A stretch of 64,000 nucleotides of DNA from Candidatus Obscuribacter sp. (GCA_016718315.1 JADKDV010000008.1:62001-126000), one strand, 5' to 3'; shown: positions 24,290-32,988, counted from the stretch's first letter. A program made the numbers and translations. Notes: generated from the sequence alone by a model not told the origin.

Positions 24290-25960
24290 GTTGATCCAGT
24301 ACAAATTACCGTCCTGGCTACCGATACAGACACCATTTGGGCTCACAGCAGGGGATGAAACAATTGCTCTTTGAGTTTTAAATTTCCATTTGATGCCGCC
24401 GTTGCGATTATCGATAGCGTAGACATTGGCGTCGGGGCTACCGCAAAAGATCATGCCACCAGCGATTGCAGGAGATGACGAGAGCAAAGGCGAGGGCGAG
24501 TTGAGCTGGGTCTTCCAAATTACTTTGCCGGTATGTGCATCGTAACAGTAGAGCTTGAGGTCGTCGTTACCGACATAGACTTTGCCTGCGGCTCCAGTGG
24601 CAGCGATGCTAAATGATTCGGCTGCACCGGCCTTCCACTTTTGTTTGCCGGTGGCCAGATCAACTGCATAAAAGGCATGATCCCAACTACCAAAATAGAC
24701 GATGTTATCCATGATCATCGGGGATGCCATGAGCTTACCACCTGTGCGGAAGTGCCAGAGCATGTGACCGTCTTTGGTGGAGAGACAATAGGCAAAGCCA
24801 TTGTGGGCGGTGACTACAACAACGCCTGGTCCAACGCAGGGAGATGATGTGATGCGACCGAGGTTGGTTAGAGGTATGCCTGCCACACCAGCTGCCCCTG
24901 CTACCGCGCCGCTAGAGTCTGCTGTATGTGCGCCTGCGGGAGTATTGCCTGAGTTGGCGGCAGTTGCATTTGTACTATTAGTAGAAGGGTTTTGAGAATT
25001 TGCAGCGCCACTGGATTTTGCAGTACCACTATTAGCTGCGGTACCGGTAGCAACATCAGTGGCCACTGATTTGTTATCACCAACAACATTGCCACTCACT
25101 GTAGCAGTCGTGATAACTGAGCTAACAGCAGCATCAGTACTGGTTTGCGGCGCTATCGGATTATTGCCGGGAAACTGCCAGCGCAATTTGCCGGTTTTAA
25201 AATCGAGTGCGTATAGGTTGCCGTCCCAGCTACCGACATAGGCTGTACCCTCATGGATAGCCGGTGACGAGGAGACCCTATCCTTAGTCTCAAAAGTCCA
25301 CAAGACCTTACCGGTGGTGGAGTTGAGACCATAGACCTTTTTATCCTCACAGCCTATAACGAGCATGCCATCGGCAATTGCTGGAGAAGATTTGACCTTG
25401 TCACCAAGGGTGGCGCGCCACAGCATCTTGCCATTTTGCTCGTCGAGGGCGTAAACATGCCCATCATCAGACCCCACATATATAACACCTTTATATATAG
25501 CAGGAGAGCTATCGATACCACCCTCTGCTGGAAACGTCCATTTGACGCGCCCTACAGTTGCAGGCAAGCTATCTATATATGAGTTACCAGTGCGGCAGGC
25601 GTTGTGCAAGAACATGCTCCAACTGCCTCTGTGCCTGGCTGCGATACTACCCGATGTTTCTTGCGGAGTAGCAACAACCTCTACCTTATTATAAATTTTT
25701 GCAGGTGCTCCCGGCACATTACTACCGGCTTTAGCATCAGATGGGCTGGGGGTTTGAGCAGCCGGGGTGGTCTTGGTCGCAGTAGCCGATACCTTACTTG
25801 CCGACACACTAGACCGGTCGGTTAGCGAGGTACTAGCTGGCTTGGCCACTGGCTTTTGTTGAGCTAGTGCAACAGGCGAAAAAGCCAGCGCTGTCAGCAA
25901 TAGAGAACTCGCGATCGAGGAAAAAATGGCATGTGTTCCCGATTTGGAGGTGGTTGTCAT
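24287..25960 (-). CDS. Exported PQQ-type beta-propeller repeat protein
   Basis: 557 residues from the ATG at 25960, chosen for AAAGGAA upstream and the resulting signal peptide (IASSLLLTALAFSPVALAQ). The mature protein contains repeated propeller blades with the G-x-x-Y-V-G-S-x-D-G-x-x-Y-A-L-D pattern followed by G-K-x-x-W, as in BamB and PQQ dehydrogenase propellers; about seven blades are visible. Between blades three and four lies a low-complexity Ser/Thr/Asn/Ala insert of about 100 residues. No quinone-dehydrogenase catalytic domain is evident, so a binding or scaffold role outside the cytoplasm is more likely than enzymatic oxidation. It converges with the pseudogene copy 2. Confidence 0.85.
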   Translation of the reverse strand: MTTTSKSGTHAIFSSIASSLLLTALAFSPVALAQQKPVAKPASTSLTDRSSVSASKVSATATKTTPAAQTPSPSDAKAGSNVPGAPAKIYNKVEVVATPQETSGSIAARHRGSWSMFLHNACRTGNSYIDSLPATVGRVKWTFPAEGGIDSSPAIYKGVIYVGSDDGHVYALDEQNGKMLWRATLGDKVKSSPAIADGMLVIGCEDKKVYGLNSTTGKVLWTFETKDRVSSSPAIHEGTAYVGSWDGNLYALDFKTGKLRWQFPGNNPIAPQTSTDAAVSSVITTATVSGNVVGDNKSVATDVATGTAANSGTAKSSGAANSQNPSTNSTNATAANSGNTPAGAHTADSSGAVAGAAGVAGIPLTNLGRITSSPCVGPGVVVVTAHNGFAYCLSTKDGHMLWHFRTGGKLMASPMIMDNIVYFGSWDHAFYAVDLATGKQKWKAGAAESFSIAATGAAGKVYVGNDDLKLYCYDAHTGKVIWKTQLNSPSPLLSSSPAIAGGMIFCGSPDANVYAIDNRNGGIKWKFKTQRAIVSSPAVSPNGVCIGSQDGNLYWIN

Positions 25961-26322
25961 GTGCGCTATTCCTTTTACCGTTTCCGGTGATCTTCTCGGT
26001 GCACTCTCAGGAGCGCTCCCCAACAGGGTTCCAATGACCATCAATTATAGAGGTTGATCACAATCGTTTGCTAAAATTTGATGATTCCAAAGCTTCATTC
26101 GATACCATAAAATCCATCCTCCGCTAACGACCAAGCCATCAAAGGTTCAGCTGTGCGGTGTTTTGGGGTATCGATACAAGTGACTATATATCTATATTTC
26201 AGATACATACTCCAAAAAAAACTTTCAAAATTCCAGTCGGAATCACTTGTTTAATAGGAATCATGGTGTTATCATCCCTGGCTGTGGGTTGGAATGAGTA
26301 TTTCCAATTAGGAGGAAATCAA
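25961..26322. other. Divergent intergenic region before the HU gene
   Basis: No further gene is supported. The in-frame extension upstream of HU has no ribosome site and was rejected as coding. AT-rich stretches (ACTATATATCTATATTTC at about 26180-26200) may hold the HU promoter, but no clear hexamer pair can be named. Confidence 0.3.
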
Positions 26323-26733
26323 ATGAACCGAGCAGAGCTCGTAGAGAACGTCTCTAAAGTAACAGGACAAGCCAAGTCCGAAGTGACAAGAACATTGTCA
26401 GCTTTCATTCACACAGTAACCGGCGCCCTCGCCAAAGGTGACAAAGTTACCTTGGTAGGTTTCGGAACATTCGAACGTCGCCAGCGTAAAGCTCGCACCG
26501 GCCGTAACCCCAGAACTCTTGCTCCGCTCAAAATTGCGGCTGCTCGCGTTCCCGCTTTCCGCGCTGGTAAAGAACTCAAAGACATCGTAAATGGTCGCGC
26601 TAAGCAACCATCACTCGATCTCGCAAAACCAAAAGCTGCTGCTAAGCCCGCTAAGAAAGCTGCTGCAAAGCCAGCCAAAAAAGCTGCTAAGCCCGCTAAA
26701 AAAGCTGTCAAAAAAGGCGGCAAGAAAAGATAA
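26323..26733 (+). CDS. HU-family DNA-binding protein with histone H1-like Lys/Ala/Pro tail
   Basis: 136 residues from ATG 26323, preceded by AGGAGGAA. Residues 1-90 are a complete HU fold: MNRAELVENVSKVTG start, VGFGTFERRQRKARTGRNPRT in part (the DNA-binding arm) and PAFRAGKELKDIVN end. The last 40 residues are a repeat of PAKKA/AAKPAKKA units ending KKGGKKR, like the C-terminal tails of HupB/HU in actinobacteria and of histone H1. It should bind and bend DNA as a dimer and compact the nucleoid, with the tail adding non-specific affinity. Two terminators follow. Confidence 0.95.
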   Translation: MNRAELVENVSKVTGQAKSEVTRTLSAFIHTVTGALAKGDKVTLVGFGTFERRQRKARTGRNPRTLAPLKIAAARVPAFRAGKELKDIVNGRAKQPSLDLAKPKAAAKPAKKAAAKPAKKAAKPAKKAVKKGGKKR

Positions 26734-26738
26734 TTTGG

Positions 26739-26776
26739 TGAGGGCTCTTGCGTGAGTGAGAGCCCTCATTCTTTTC
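26739..26776 (+). terminator. HU terminator 1
   Basis: GAGGGCTCT (26740-26748) pairs with AGAGCCCTC (26759-26767), then TTCTTTTC, six bases after the HU stop. Confidence 0.8.
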
Positions 26777-26827
26777 AAATTTAGGATGGTTAGATTAGGT
26801 AAGGTAATCGTCATCCGACCCACATTA

Positions 26828-26862
26828 ACAAGGGCCGCCATGTGCGGTCCTTGTTTTTTTTA
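26828..26862 (+). terminator. Second, stronger terminator
   Basis: 11-pair stem 26828-26838 with 26844-26854 (one G-T), loop CATGT, then a run of eight T. It lies 95 bases past the HU stop. It may back up the first terminator or end a short separate RNA. Confidence 0.85.
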
Positions 26863-26971
26863 TGACCTTAAGCGATGGCGATGACATAAATCTGACACAC
26901 TTTTTGTTTACTATGCATCCCTTACTAATCAGAGCAAGGTCTGCAATCACGCCTTAAAAACTGAGGTCAAT

Positions 26972-29176
26972 TTGGATACTAGCAGTGACCAATCACAGCT
27001 AAGTAAAGCCGACAAAGCACCTTTGTCAGGCATGTCCCAGGGCGACCAAAATCAGTTTAGACCCCAAAACAAAAGCGAAACCAATCAGGCATTAACTCAA
27101 CAGACCGGCGATCTCAGACAAAATCCAACCGACTGGCAAAAAGCTCTCGACTCACAGACACCTCGCTCGGACTTAGCCACATTAGGCTTTCCTGCCACAA
27201 AGATTGAGAGCGAGCCTACCAAAGATAAGGCCTTAGCCAAAGTCCCTGGTGATAACTTAGAGCCAGCTAGCCATGAACGCGTTGAGTTTAAAACATCATG
27301 GGGCCAATCTTTTTTGGTCGGCAATAAAATCCAACTAGACATAAAACCTGGCAAATACACAGCAGACCAGGACAAGCCACTGAGCGAAATCGCTCGCGAG
27401 AGATTACCTCAAAATGCCTCAGAGGCAGATCTTAAAAGCTACGCAGTCGAACTCAAACGGCTCAATCTAGGTCGTGTAGCCAAACAAGAAAATGGCACTG
27501 AAGTAGCTAAGGCTGGCGAAACACTGGTGCTACCCGGTCACAACAAAGACGGCGCTGTACTTTTTGAAGACAGTCGTGGCACTCGCTACAGCTACACCCA
27601 AGACGGCAAAATGACTCTGACAAACAAAGATGGCACAGGGTATCACAGCTCTTATGAAGGCACCGGCGAAGACTTCAGAATCAAGCAGCAAAATTTTGGA
27701 CCAAAATTAGAAGACAACTTCAAGGTCGTCTTTGGTAAACACGATCGCATCATCGAAAACACCAAACTAGATAGTCCACCAAGGTCGCTCCCTAACGAGC
27801 GCGTCAAACTCGAATCCCTGGCTGATAAGTCCCTGCCCATCGACAAAGAAAGAATTGCCTTTAAACAAAACATGCAGGTCTTTGAGCAACGCGCCAAGCG
27901 AGATCATTTGAGCAGCGAGGAAGTAGCAAAAACCTACAGGGACCTCTCCAATATTTTGAACACTCGCGGCGATACACCCATGACCGAGCGAGAGAGAGCC
28001 AGACTGGCGACCCAGACCCTGCGCGCCATTGCCAATCCCAAATCAAACGACCAGGGCGCGTATGGTACTTGCCAGACCGCCATCATCGAAAACCGTGTAC
28101 TGGCAGAAGAACCGTCAAAAGCCACAGCAATCCTCTCTCAGATAGCAAAAGATGGCAAGTTTACAACCATGGACGGTACCAGAGTAGAGATGGATGCAAC
28201 CAATCTGCGCGCTCATGGGCAGTCGGCGTTTAACATAGCAGACGGCAAAAATGTACGCACCTATGCCAGCCAGGTTTTAGAGATGGCGATTCGCAACGCC
28301 TATCTCACTCGCAGCAATCAAAGCTCAGTCCCACCCGAAGAAATGCGCCTGCTACAACAGAACGACCCACGCCAATTTGATCACAGAGGGCAACTAGTAA
28401 GCGATTTTGGCGGGGGCGGCGGTGGCGCTAGTGGTGGCTATGACCATGCCATAAGATATGAGCCAGATAAGCAAGACAATGCTCAAGATGACCAGCTCGA
28501 AGACCTGTCTTTACAAGAACCAGCTCAGGAACAAGACGGATTGAGACAGTGGGATTACCGCACCAATCCACCTACCGAAATGCCCGACGAAAAAGTTGAT
28601 AGAGGCTTTTACATGAGCCTACGAGGCTATCAACAAGTTACAGGCAAATTTAGCCCCGAGCGTCAGGTCTCCTATTCACCCATGACTGACGAAAACATGC
28701 AGCAGATGTTCGGCAAACAAATCAATTCAGAAGAGTCGCTTACACAATATCTCACTCAATTGAGAGCAAGCTCACGAGGCGATTTGTACGCCTTTGTCCA
28801 CGTAGCAGGAGACGCTCCAGTACTGTCATATCCAGGGCAAGGTGGCGGTAGCTCGGGCGGCGGCAGCTCAGGAGGCAGAAGCTCTGGTGGTGGCGATCGA
28901 AACAGTGCAGATACAGGCAGTGGCACTAACAGCGCAAGAACAAACAGCGATGGAACAGACAAAACAGTTCTCAAAAATTCGGACAAAATAACGCCGCCAA
29001 AAACGCCAGAGCAGCCAGCAAAAAAATTACCAAGTCACGTCCTCAACATTATCGACTATGACCCCAAGACAGGTCTCGTCAAGCTAGATAACCAGTGGGG
29101 CAACAGCGCCGACAAAATACAAAAGCCCGTACACGTCAGCGAGCTATACAAGTCCATGGCCATGCTGAGGAAATAG
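26972..29176 (+). CDS. Large LysM-like plus papain-like cysteine peptidase protein
   Basis: 734 residues from TTG 26972 (TGAGG upstream). No signal peptide is visible. Order: disordered Ser/Gln/Asp-rich head (1-100); a LysM-like unit at about 135-190 (PLSEIARERLP ... ELKRLN ... AGETLVLPG); a beta-rich segment; a helical domain; then the papain-like centre. The catalytic set is visible: Q361 and C367 in DQGAYGTCQTA, the same Q-x5-C spacing as papain, then H689 in SHVLNIIDYD and N707 in DNQWG, which parallels the NSWG/NPWG box of papain and calpain. Between Cys and His sit about 320 residues including two Gly/Ser-rich linkers. Activity and target are unknown; an effector or surface/cell-wall peptidase is an inference. 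Confidence 0.65.
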   Translation: MDTSSDQSQLSKADKAPLSGMSQGDQNQFRPQNKSETNQALTQQTGDLRQNPTDWQKALDSQTPRSDLATLGFPATKIESEPTKDKALAKVPGDNLEPASHERVEFKTSWGQSFLVGNKIQLDIKPGKYTADQDKPLSEIARERLPQNASEADLKSYAVELKRLNLGRVAKQENGTEVAKAGETLVLPGHNKDGAVLFEDSRGTRYSYTQDGKMTLTNKDGTGYHSSYEGTGEDFRIKQQNFGPKLEDNFKVVFGKHDRIIENTKLDSPPRSLPNERVKLESLADKSLPIDKERIAFKQNMQVFEQRAKRDHLSSEEVAKTYRDLSNILNTRGDTPMTERERARLATQTLRAIANPKSNDQGAYGTCQTAIIENRVLAEEPSKATAILSQIAKDGKFTTMDGTRVEMDATNLRAHGQSAFNIADGKNVRTYASQVLEMAIRNAYLTRSNQSSVPPEEMRLLQQNDPRQFDHRGQLVSDFGGGGGGASGGYDHAIRYEPDKQDNAQDDQLEDLSLQEPAQEQDGLRQWDYRTNPPTEMPDEKVDRGFYMSLRGYQQVTGKFSPERQVSYSPMTDENMQQMFGKQINSEESLTQYLTQLRASSRGDLYAFVHVAGDAPVLSYPGQGGGSSGGGSSGGRSSGGGDRNSADTGSGTNSARTNSDGTDKTVLKNSDKITPPKTPEQPAKKLPSHVLNIIDYDPKTGLVKLDNQWGNSADKIQKPVHVSELYKSMAMLRK

Positions 29177-29190
29177 AAATAGAGTTATCC

Positions 29191-29306
29191 GCTAACAGTC
29201 ATAGCGTATATGCAAAGCTCACGCGAGCGGTGCTAGCCTAACTAGATCTCAGACTAGTGACCGTAAGGCAAATTTTGACCTTTACGCGCGGGTGCGCGAG
29301 GTTAGC
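29191..29306 (+). ncRNA. Candidate structured RNA upstream of the MgtC-family gene
   Basis: An outer stem GCTAAC (29191-29196)/GTTAGC (29301-29306) encloses GCTC/GAGC (29217-29228), ACTAG/CTAGT (29241-29258), a longer bulged stem with arms 29262-29268 and 29279-29286, and a small GC hairpin (29287-29296). A CTTT/AAAG hairpin (29306-29321) follows. The remaining gap to 29598 shows no gene. It matches no RNA family that I recognise. It could be a leader, an sRNA or the 3' end of the papain-like gene. Confidence 0.35.
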
Positions 29307-29598
29307 TTTTTCTAGAGAAAGCTCAAGACTGTGGCTATTGGATGTCAATAAGTACCACTATCATGAGTATCTACTCTTTCGTTCTCTTTAAGGCCGGTTT
29401 CAAAACCAACCAAGTCCTATCTGCCAAATCTGTCTCTTTTCAGGGCATTTTCTGCCTGCAATTGAGTCCGGTTTGTCATTTCGCGCTGGAACGAACAGTC
29501 GATAAGTTTCAATCTCAGGCCCAAAGTGCGTACTACGGCAATTTGCCAATGCCACCCGTAGCACATCAAGCCTGGCTTATTTTTCAAAGGAGTGAGCC

Positions 29599-30339
29599 AT
29601 GCTCAACTTTCTCTCTCAGTACGGTCTTGCATTCTCTTCGCTTGTACCGGCATGGATGAACAACTGGTTTGCACACCTTCAGGTGGCCCCCGGTCTGGTT
29701 GCATCCCAAACTTATCTCCCGCCCTTCCTGGTCTCAATCGTGCTTGGCACCTTGCTTGGCATGGAGCGCAGGAAGCGCCACAAAGTGGCTGGTGTGCGTA
29801 CCAACATGTTGGTCTGCGCCTCCGCTTGCTTGATCACCATGGTCGGCCTCGTCATCTTTGACGCGACCAAAATCGGTGATCCGGCGCGTTTGCCTGGTCA
29901 GCTTTTGGCTGGCATTGCCTTCCTCGGCGCAGGCGTGATCTGGAAAAACGGCTGGCGCACACAAGGTCTCACCACCTCGGCGATGATCTTGTACGCCACC
30001 GGCATCGGCATCGTCTGTGGCTTTGGCTACTTGCTTTGGGCAACCAGTGCGGCAGTCATCATCGTCATCTTCATGCAAGCTTCCTACTTCATCTTCCCGC
30101 CCGACGACACCGGTGAGCACACTGTCATGGTGCGCTGCCATCGGGAGCACTTCGACGCAGTGCTTGCACTTTTCCCGACGCGTTCGTCAGTCACTCGCTT
30201 CACCCGGAGCGACAATGGCGAGCTGGAGTTCAGGCTCAACGTGCAGATGACACTGCGGCAGCTCAATCAGCTGCTCTCGACCAATATCCACAACGACGTC
30301 ATCCGCGGCATCGAGGTGATTGACGAATCGAGTTCGTGA
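29599..30339 (+). CDS. MgtC/SapB-family membrane protein
   Basis: 246 residues; AAAGGAG before ATG 29599. About five membrane helices with the family signature SIVLGTLLGMERRKRHKVAGVRTNMLV (positions about 48-74, quoted in parts: LGMERR, AGVRTN) and GIAFLGAGVIWK. The C-terminal 75 residues form a cytoplasmic ACT-like domain (TVMVRCHREHFDAVLALFP). MgtC proteins help survival at low magnesium or in acidic phagosomes by acting on ATP synthase or membrane potential. First gene of the second AAG-biased, GC-rich block. A structured leader candidate lies about 290 bases upstream, but no known Mg2+ sensor was recognised. Confidence 0.93.
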   Translation: MLNFLSQYGLAFSSLVPAWMNNWFAHLQVAPGLVASQTYLPPFLVSIVLGTLLGMERRKRHKVAGVRTNMLVCASACLITMVGLVIFDATKIGDPARLPGQLLAGIAFLGAGVIWKNGWRTQGLTTSAMILYATGIGIVCGFGYLLWATSAAVIIVIFMQASYFIFPPDDTGEHTVMVRCHREHFDAVLALFPTRSSVTRFTRSDNGELEFRLNVQMTLRQLNQLLSTNIHNDVIRGIEVIDESSS

Positions 30340-30366
30340 CACAAAGTCCCAAGCTCACAGTTTAAC

Positions 30367-30389
30367 GACACGCCTCAAGCAGGCGCGTC
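30367..30389 (+). other. Post-gene hairpin
   Basis: GACACGCCT (30367-30375) pairs with AGGCGCGTC (30381-30389) with one mismatch, 27 bases after the MgtC-family stop. No T-run follows, so it is not a clear terminator. Confidence 0.45.
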
Positions 30390-30410
30390 CTCTAACAACA
30401 GGGTCCAAAA

Positions 30411-31031
30411 ATGTTTAAGCAACGGCTGAAGATGGCGCTTGCGGCACTTGTGCTGCTAGCGAGTACCTTTGGCGGCGGTGTCTGGTACGGCAACACTCTC
30501 CCCAAGGGTGATGTCGACCCGCAGGACTACATCGAGACGGTGTTCACACCGTATCAGAACGGACTCGAGCGCTATCTGGAATTTCTGGATGGCACCAAAA
30601 AGTCCCTGCGCATCGCTTCCTATTCGTTTACCGAAAAGAGCATCACCGACAAGCTCATCGAGCTCAAAGGTCGCGGCGTCAAAGACATCGTGGTGCTCGT
30701 GGATAAGTCTCAGACTCTCAGCGGTGGTCGCGGCAAAACCGGCACGCACTACCAGCAAGAGCAAGTCCAGCGTCTGCGTGACGCCGGCATCGAGGTGGTG
30801 ATTGGCACGTCCTCAAAGAGCGGGCAAATCATGCACCTCAAAATCACCATCCGCGATGGTGAATGGGTGGAGGACGGCAGCTGGAACTACACTGCCTCCG
30901 CCAACAAGCAGGACAACAACCTCAACTTCGCTCGGTCGCCCAAGCGTGCTCGCCTGTTCCTCGGCAACTGGCAGCGCATGTACGACTTCATGAAGGCCCA
31001 GGACCAAACCCCCTGGGACAAAACAGACTGA
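30411..31031 (+). CDS. Phospholipase D-family single-HKD nuclease-like protein
   Basis: 206 residues from ATG 30411. A signal or anchor helix lies at about 8-25. One HKD motif is present: H142-L-K144-I-T-I-R-D149, followed by the usual G-S/N segment (DGSWNYTASANKQDNNLNF in part). Like Nuc/EndA-type enzymes, it would work as a dimer that brings two HKD motifs together, cutting DNA or phosphodiesters outside the cytoplasm. The ribosome site is weak. The PlsC-like gene begins 32 bases after the stop, which suggests one transcript. Confidence 0.88.
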   Translation: MFKQRLKMALAALVLLASTFGGGVWYGNTLPKGDVDPQDYIETVFTPYQNGLERYLEFLDGTKKSLRIASYSFTEKSITDKLIELKGRGVKDIVVLVDKSQTLSGGRGKTGTHYQQEQVQRLRDAGIEVVIGTSSKSGQIMHLKITIRDGEWVEDGSWNYTASANKQDNNLNFARSPKRARLFLGNWQRMYDFMKAQDQTPWDKTD

Positions 31032-31063
31032 GCCTTTTTCTCTCAACCAACTCGGAGTTTTTC

Positions 31064-31996
31064 ATGTCAGCAATCTCTATCGGTCTCATCGTGGTGGCCA
31101 TTGCGCTTGCCGTATTCGTCGGCGTGCGTGGCTACTACTGGTACTGTGAAGGCAAAAAGCTGCAAACCAGCGGCTATATGACCCCGGCGTCCACCAAACT
31201 GGCGCGCTGGACATTCAAGGCTGTGGCCAACGTCGGCACGCGACTGCTCGTCGGTCCCGTCACCGTCATCGGCCGCGAAAACAGCTTCTACAAGGGACGA
31301 GGGCTTGTCCTGCCCAACCACGTCATCACTCACGACTTCATCGTCGTGGGCAAGACCATGCCTTACGGCTATCGTCAGCTCTCCAAGGCTGCCGAGATCA
31401 AAAACCCGGTGGTGGCCACGCTCGCAGCCTGGATCGGCACCGTCGGTGTCCAGGTCGAAGGCGGCAAAGCACAAGATGGTGGCGGTCAGGCGGTGGTCGA
31501 CACCGGCGCCAAGATCATCACCGCCAGCCCGGGCAGCCGCATGTTGCTGTTCCCGCAAGGCATGCTGACCTACACCGGCGACATCAGCCCCAAGACCTTC
31601 CGCACCGGTGCGACACGGATGCTGGCGAAGGCGGCCTCGGAAATCAACGGCGAGCCGCTCTTCGTCCACCCCATCGCCATCGACTACAAGCGCAATCGCA
31701 GTGACGCCACCTTCTTCCAGAAGGTCGTCTACCTGATGGGTCTGCAGCTGCTGCGCACCTTCCGCTACAAGGACAAGCTGGTCAACCCGGACGGCACCCC
31801 CGCTCTGGACGACGAAGGCAAAATCCAGTGGACGGTCAAGAAGTCGATGGTGCTCTACGGCGCCACCGTCGTCATCGGCAAGCCGATTCCCTACGCCGAC
31901 CTGCCCGCCGACCCGCGCGAAGCCATCGAGTACATCCGGCAGCGCATCGAAGCGCAGCTGGCTGTTGCTCAGGGCAAGTCGTCGGCGGCGATCTGA
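31064..31996 (+). CDS. PlsC-like acyltransferase with altered FPEG motif
   Basis: 310 residues from ATG 31064 (CGGAG upstream). One N-terminal membrane helix is followed by the acyltransferase core: motif I N85-H86-V-I-T-H-D91 fits the catalytic H-x4-D, and motif III reads FPQGMLTYTG (F163-P-Q165-G) where most members have FPEG. PlsC-type enzymes acylate lysophosphatidate or related lipids at the membrane. The E-to-Q change affects the residue that usually contacts the glycerol-phosphate substrate, so specificity may differ. Strong AAG/GC codon bias. Followed by two hairpins. Confidence 0.75.
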   Translation: MSAISIGLIVVAIALAVFVGVRGYYWYCEGKKLQTSGYMTPASTKLARWTFKAVANVGTRLLVGPVTVIGRENSFYKGRGLVLPNHVITHDFIVVGKTMPYGYRQLSKAAEIKNPVVATLAAWIGTVGVQVEGGKAQDGGGQAVVDTGAKIITASPGSRMLLFPQGMLTYTGDISPKTFRTGATRMLAKAASEINGEPLFVHPIAIDYKRNRSDATFFQKVVYLMGLQLLRTFRYKDKLVNPDGTPALDDEGKIQWTVKKSMVLYGATVVIGKPIPYADLPADPREAIEYIRQRIEAQLAVAQGKSSAAI

Positions 31997-32010
31997 CCAC
32001 GTCAACCACA

Positions 32011-32065
32011 GGCTGACTCCCAGTCAGCCATCTTCTCCGCGAGCCCGGGTCTCAGACTCGGGCTC
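32011..32065 (+). other. Two consecutive post-gene hairpins
   Basis: GGCTGACT (32011-32018) with AGTCAGCC (32022-32029), perfect, and GAGCCCGGG (32041-32049) with CTCGGGCTC (32057-32065) with one G-T pair. No long T-run. They begin 15 bases after the acyltransferase stop. Confidence 0.55.
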
Positions 32066-32117
32066 AACTTGCAAATAGAGGCAAAGACCGCAATGGTCTA
32101 AATTCGGAAACCTTCCC

Positions 32118-32681
32118 ATGACACACGACAACGACACAGTAGCAGGCAATGATGTACCGGCTCTCAACGCCGCCATCAATGCAACGCATGAAGCGCTGCT
32201 GCTCACTGAAGCTGTCCGTCAAATCGACCAGGCTCTCTTCTGGGCCAGACAAGGACGCCCTGACCTAAGCATCGTTTTTACCAACATGGCCAAACTGATG
32301 CTCCTCGAGGGCAACGGTAAGGAGAGTGAAAGCGATTTTTGGGTGCTCACCACCCGCAGTACCATCGGCATCGAGTTGAATCGACCGGTGCAAGCTGTGG
32401 AATGCGCCACCAAAGCGTTGGCACTGGGCGAAGTCATCTTTGCTCAGGACCCGCTCAAGCTAGCCGTCGCCAGAGGCAACCTGGGCAGAGCACTAGCTCT
32501 CCTTGGTCGACCCGAGGAGGCGCGCAAGCAGCTCTCTCAGGGCATCTTCGGTCTCACCGGAGCGAGCCACACGCCTCCTGCGTCTGCCACTCCTCGCGAG
32601 CAGCAGTATTACCGCGAGGCCTTCATCGAATTCGCACGAGCACTGCAGAGCCTCCCGCCTCGGCCACCTCAGACTTCGTGA
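32118..32681 (+). CDS. Small TPR-like helical protein
   Basis: 187 residues from ATG 32118. All-helical with TPR-like pairs, e.g. LSIVFTNMAKLMLLEG and AVARGNLGRALALLGRPEEARKQLSQ (in part). No signal peptide and no catalytic motif. The tail is Pro-rich (SLPPRPPQTS). It lies inside the second AAG-biased block ahead of two small membrane protein genes. The biological role is unknown; a protein-binding adaptor is the most that the repeats suggest. Confidence 0.6.
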   Translation: MTHDNDTVAGNDVPALNAAINATHEALLLTEAVRQIDQALFWARQGRPDLSIVFTNMAKLMLLEGNGKESESDFWVLTTRSTIGIELNRPVQAVECATKALALGEVIFAQDPLKLAVARGNLGRALALLGRPEEARKQLSQGIFGLTGASHTPPASATPREQQYYREAFIEFARALQSLPPRPPQTS

Positions 32682-32733
32682 GAATTCCCACCAATTGCTC
32701 CAGCTATAGCGACCTTTTCGCAAGGAGCTCAGT

Positions 32734-32988
32734 ATGTCCAACTGGATTGTCAAAATCTGGAACAACAAGTTCATCCGCGATCGAATTTTCGCAGTGACGT
32801 TTCTGATCCTGATGTTTACTTGTTTCATCGACGCCTATCATGGTCACACTGATGCTGAAAAACTGCCCGGTCTCGTGGGCGGCATGATCAGCTTCATGGT
32901 GGTTCTGGTGTTGGTGTTTCAGGACTACGACCCCAATGACGATGATCCGGACAAAAACCCGGACAAGTACAAAGGGGGTCTGAGGTGA
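32734..32988 (+). CDS. Small two-helix membrane protein
   Basis: 84 residues; AAGGAG precedes ATG 32734. Two hydrophobic segments (about 18-35 and 48-64) and an acidic C-terminus with a DPNDDDPDKNPDK stretch that could bind cations. No family recognised. Its TGA stop overlaps the ATG of the next gene by one base (TGATG), so the two products are translationally coupled and probably act together. Confidence 0.7.
   Translation: MSNWIVKIWNNKFIRDRIFAVTFLILMFTCFIDAYHGHTDAEKLPGLVGGMISFMVVLVLVFQDYDPNDDDPDKNPDKYKGGLR

Noticed and set aside
29191..29306. Known Mg2+ (M-box), Mn2+ or c-di-GMP riboswitch
   Set aside because: A GCAAAGC segment recalled c-di-GMP-I aptamers, but the remaining conserved positions and stems do not fit any of these classes.
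29342..29659. 105-codon frame overlapping the start of the MgtC-family gene
   Set aside because: The MgtC-family gene has its own strong site and full family signature in another frame.
31067..32005. 312-codon minus-strand frame opposite the acyltransferase
   Set aside because: Shadow of a gene with clear H-x4-D and FPQG motifs; His/Asp/Gly-rich nonsense composition.
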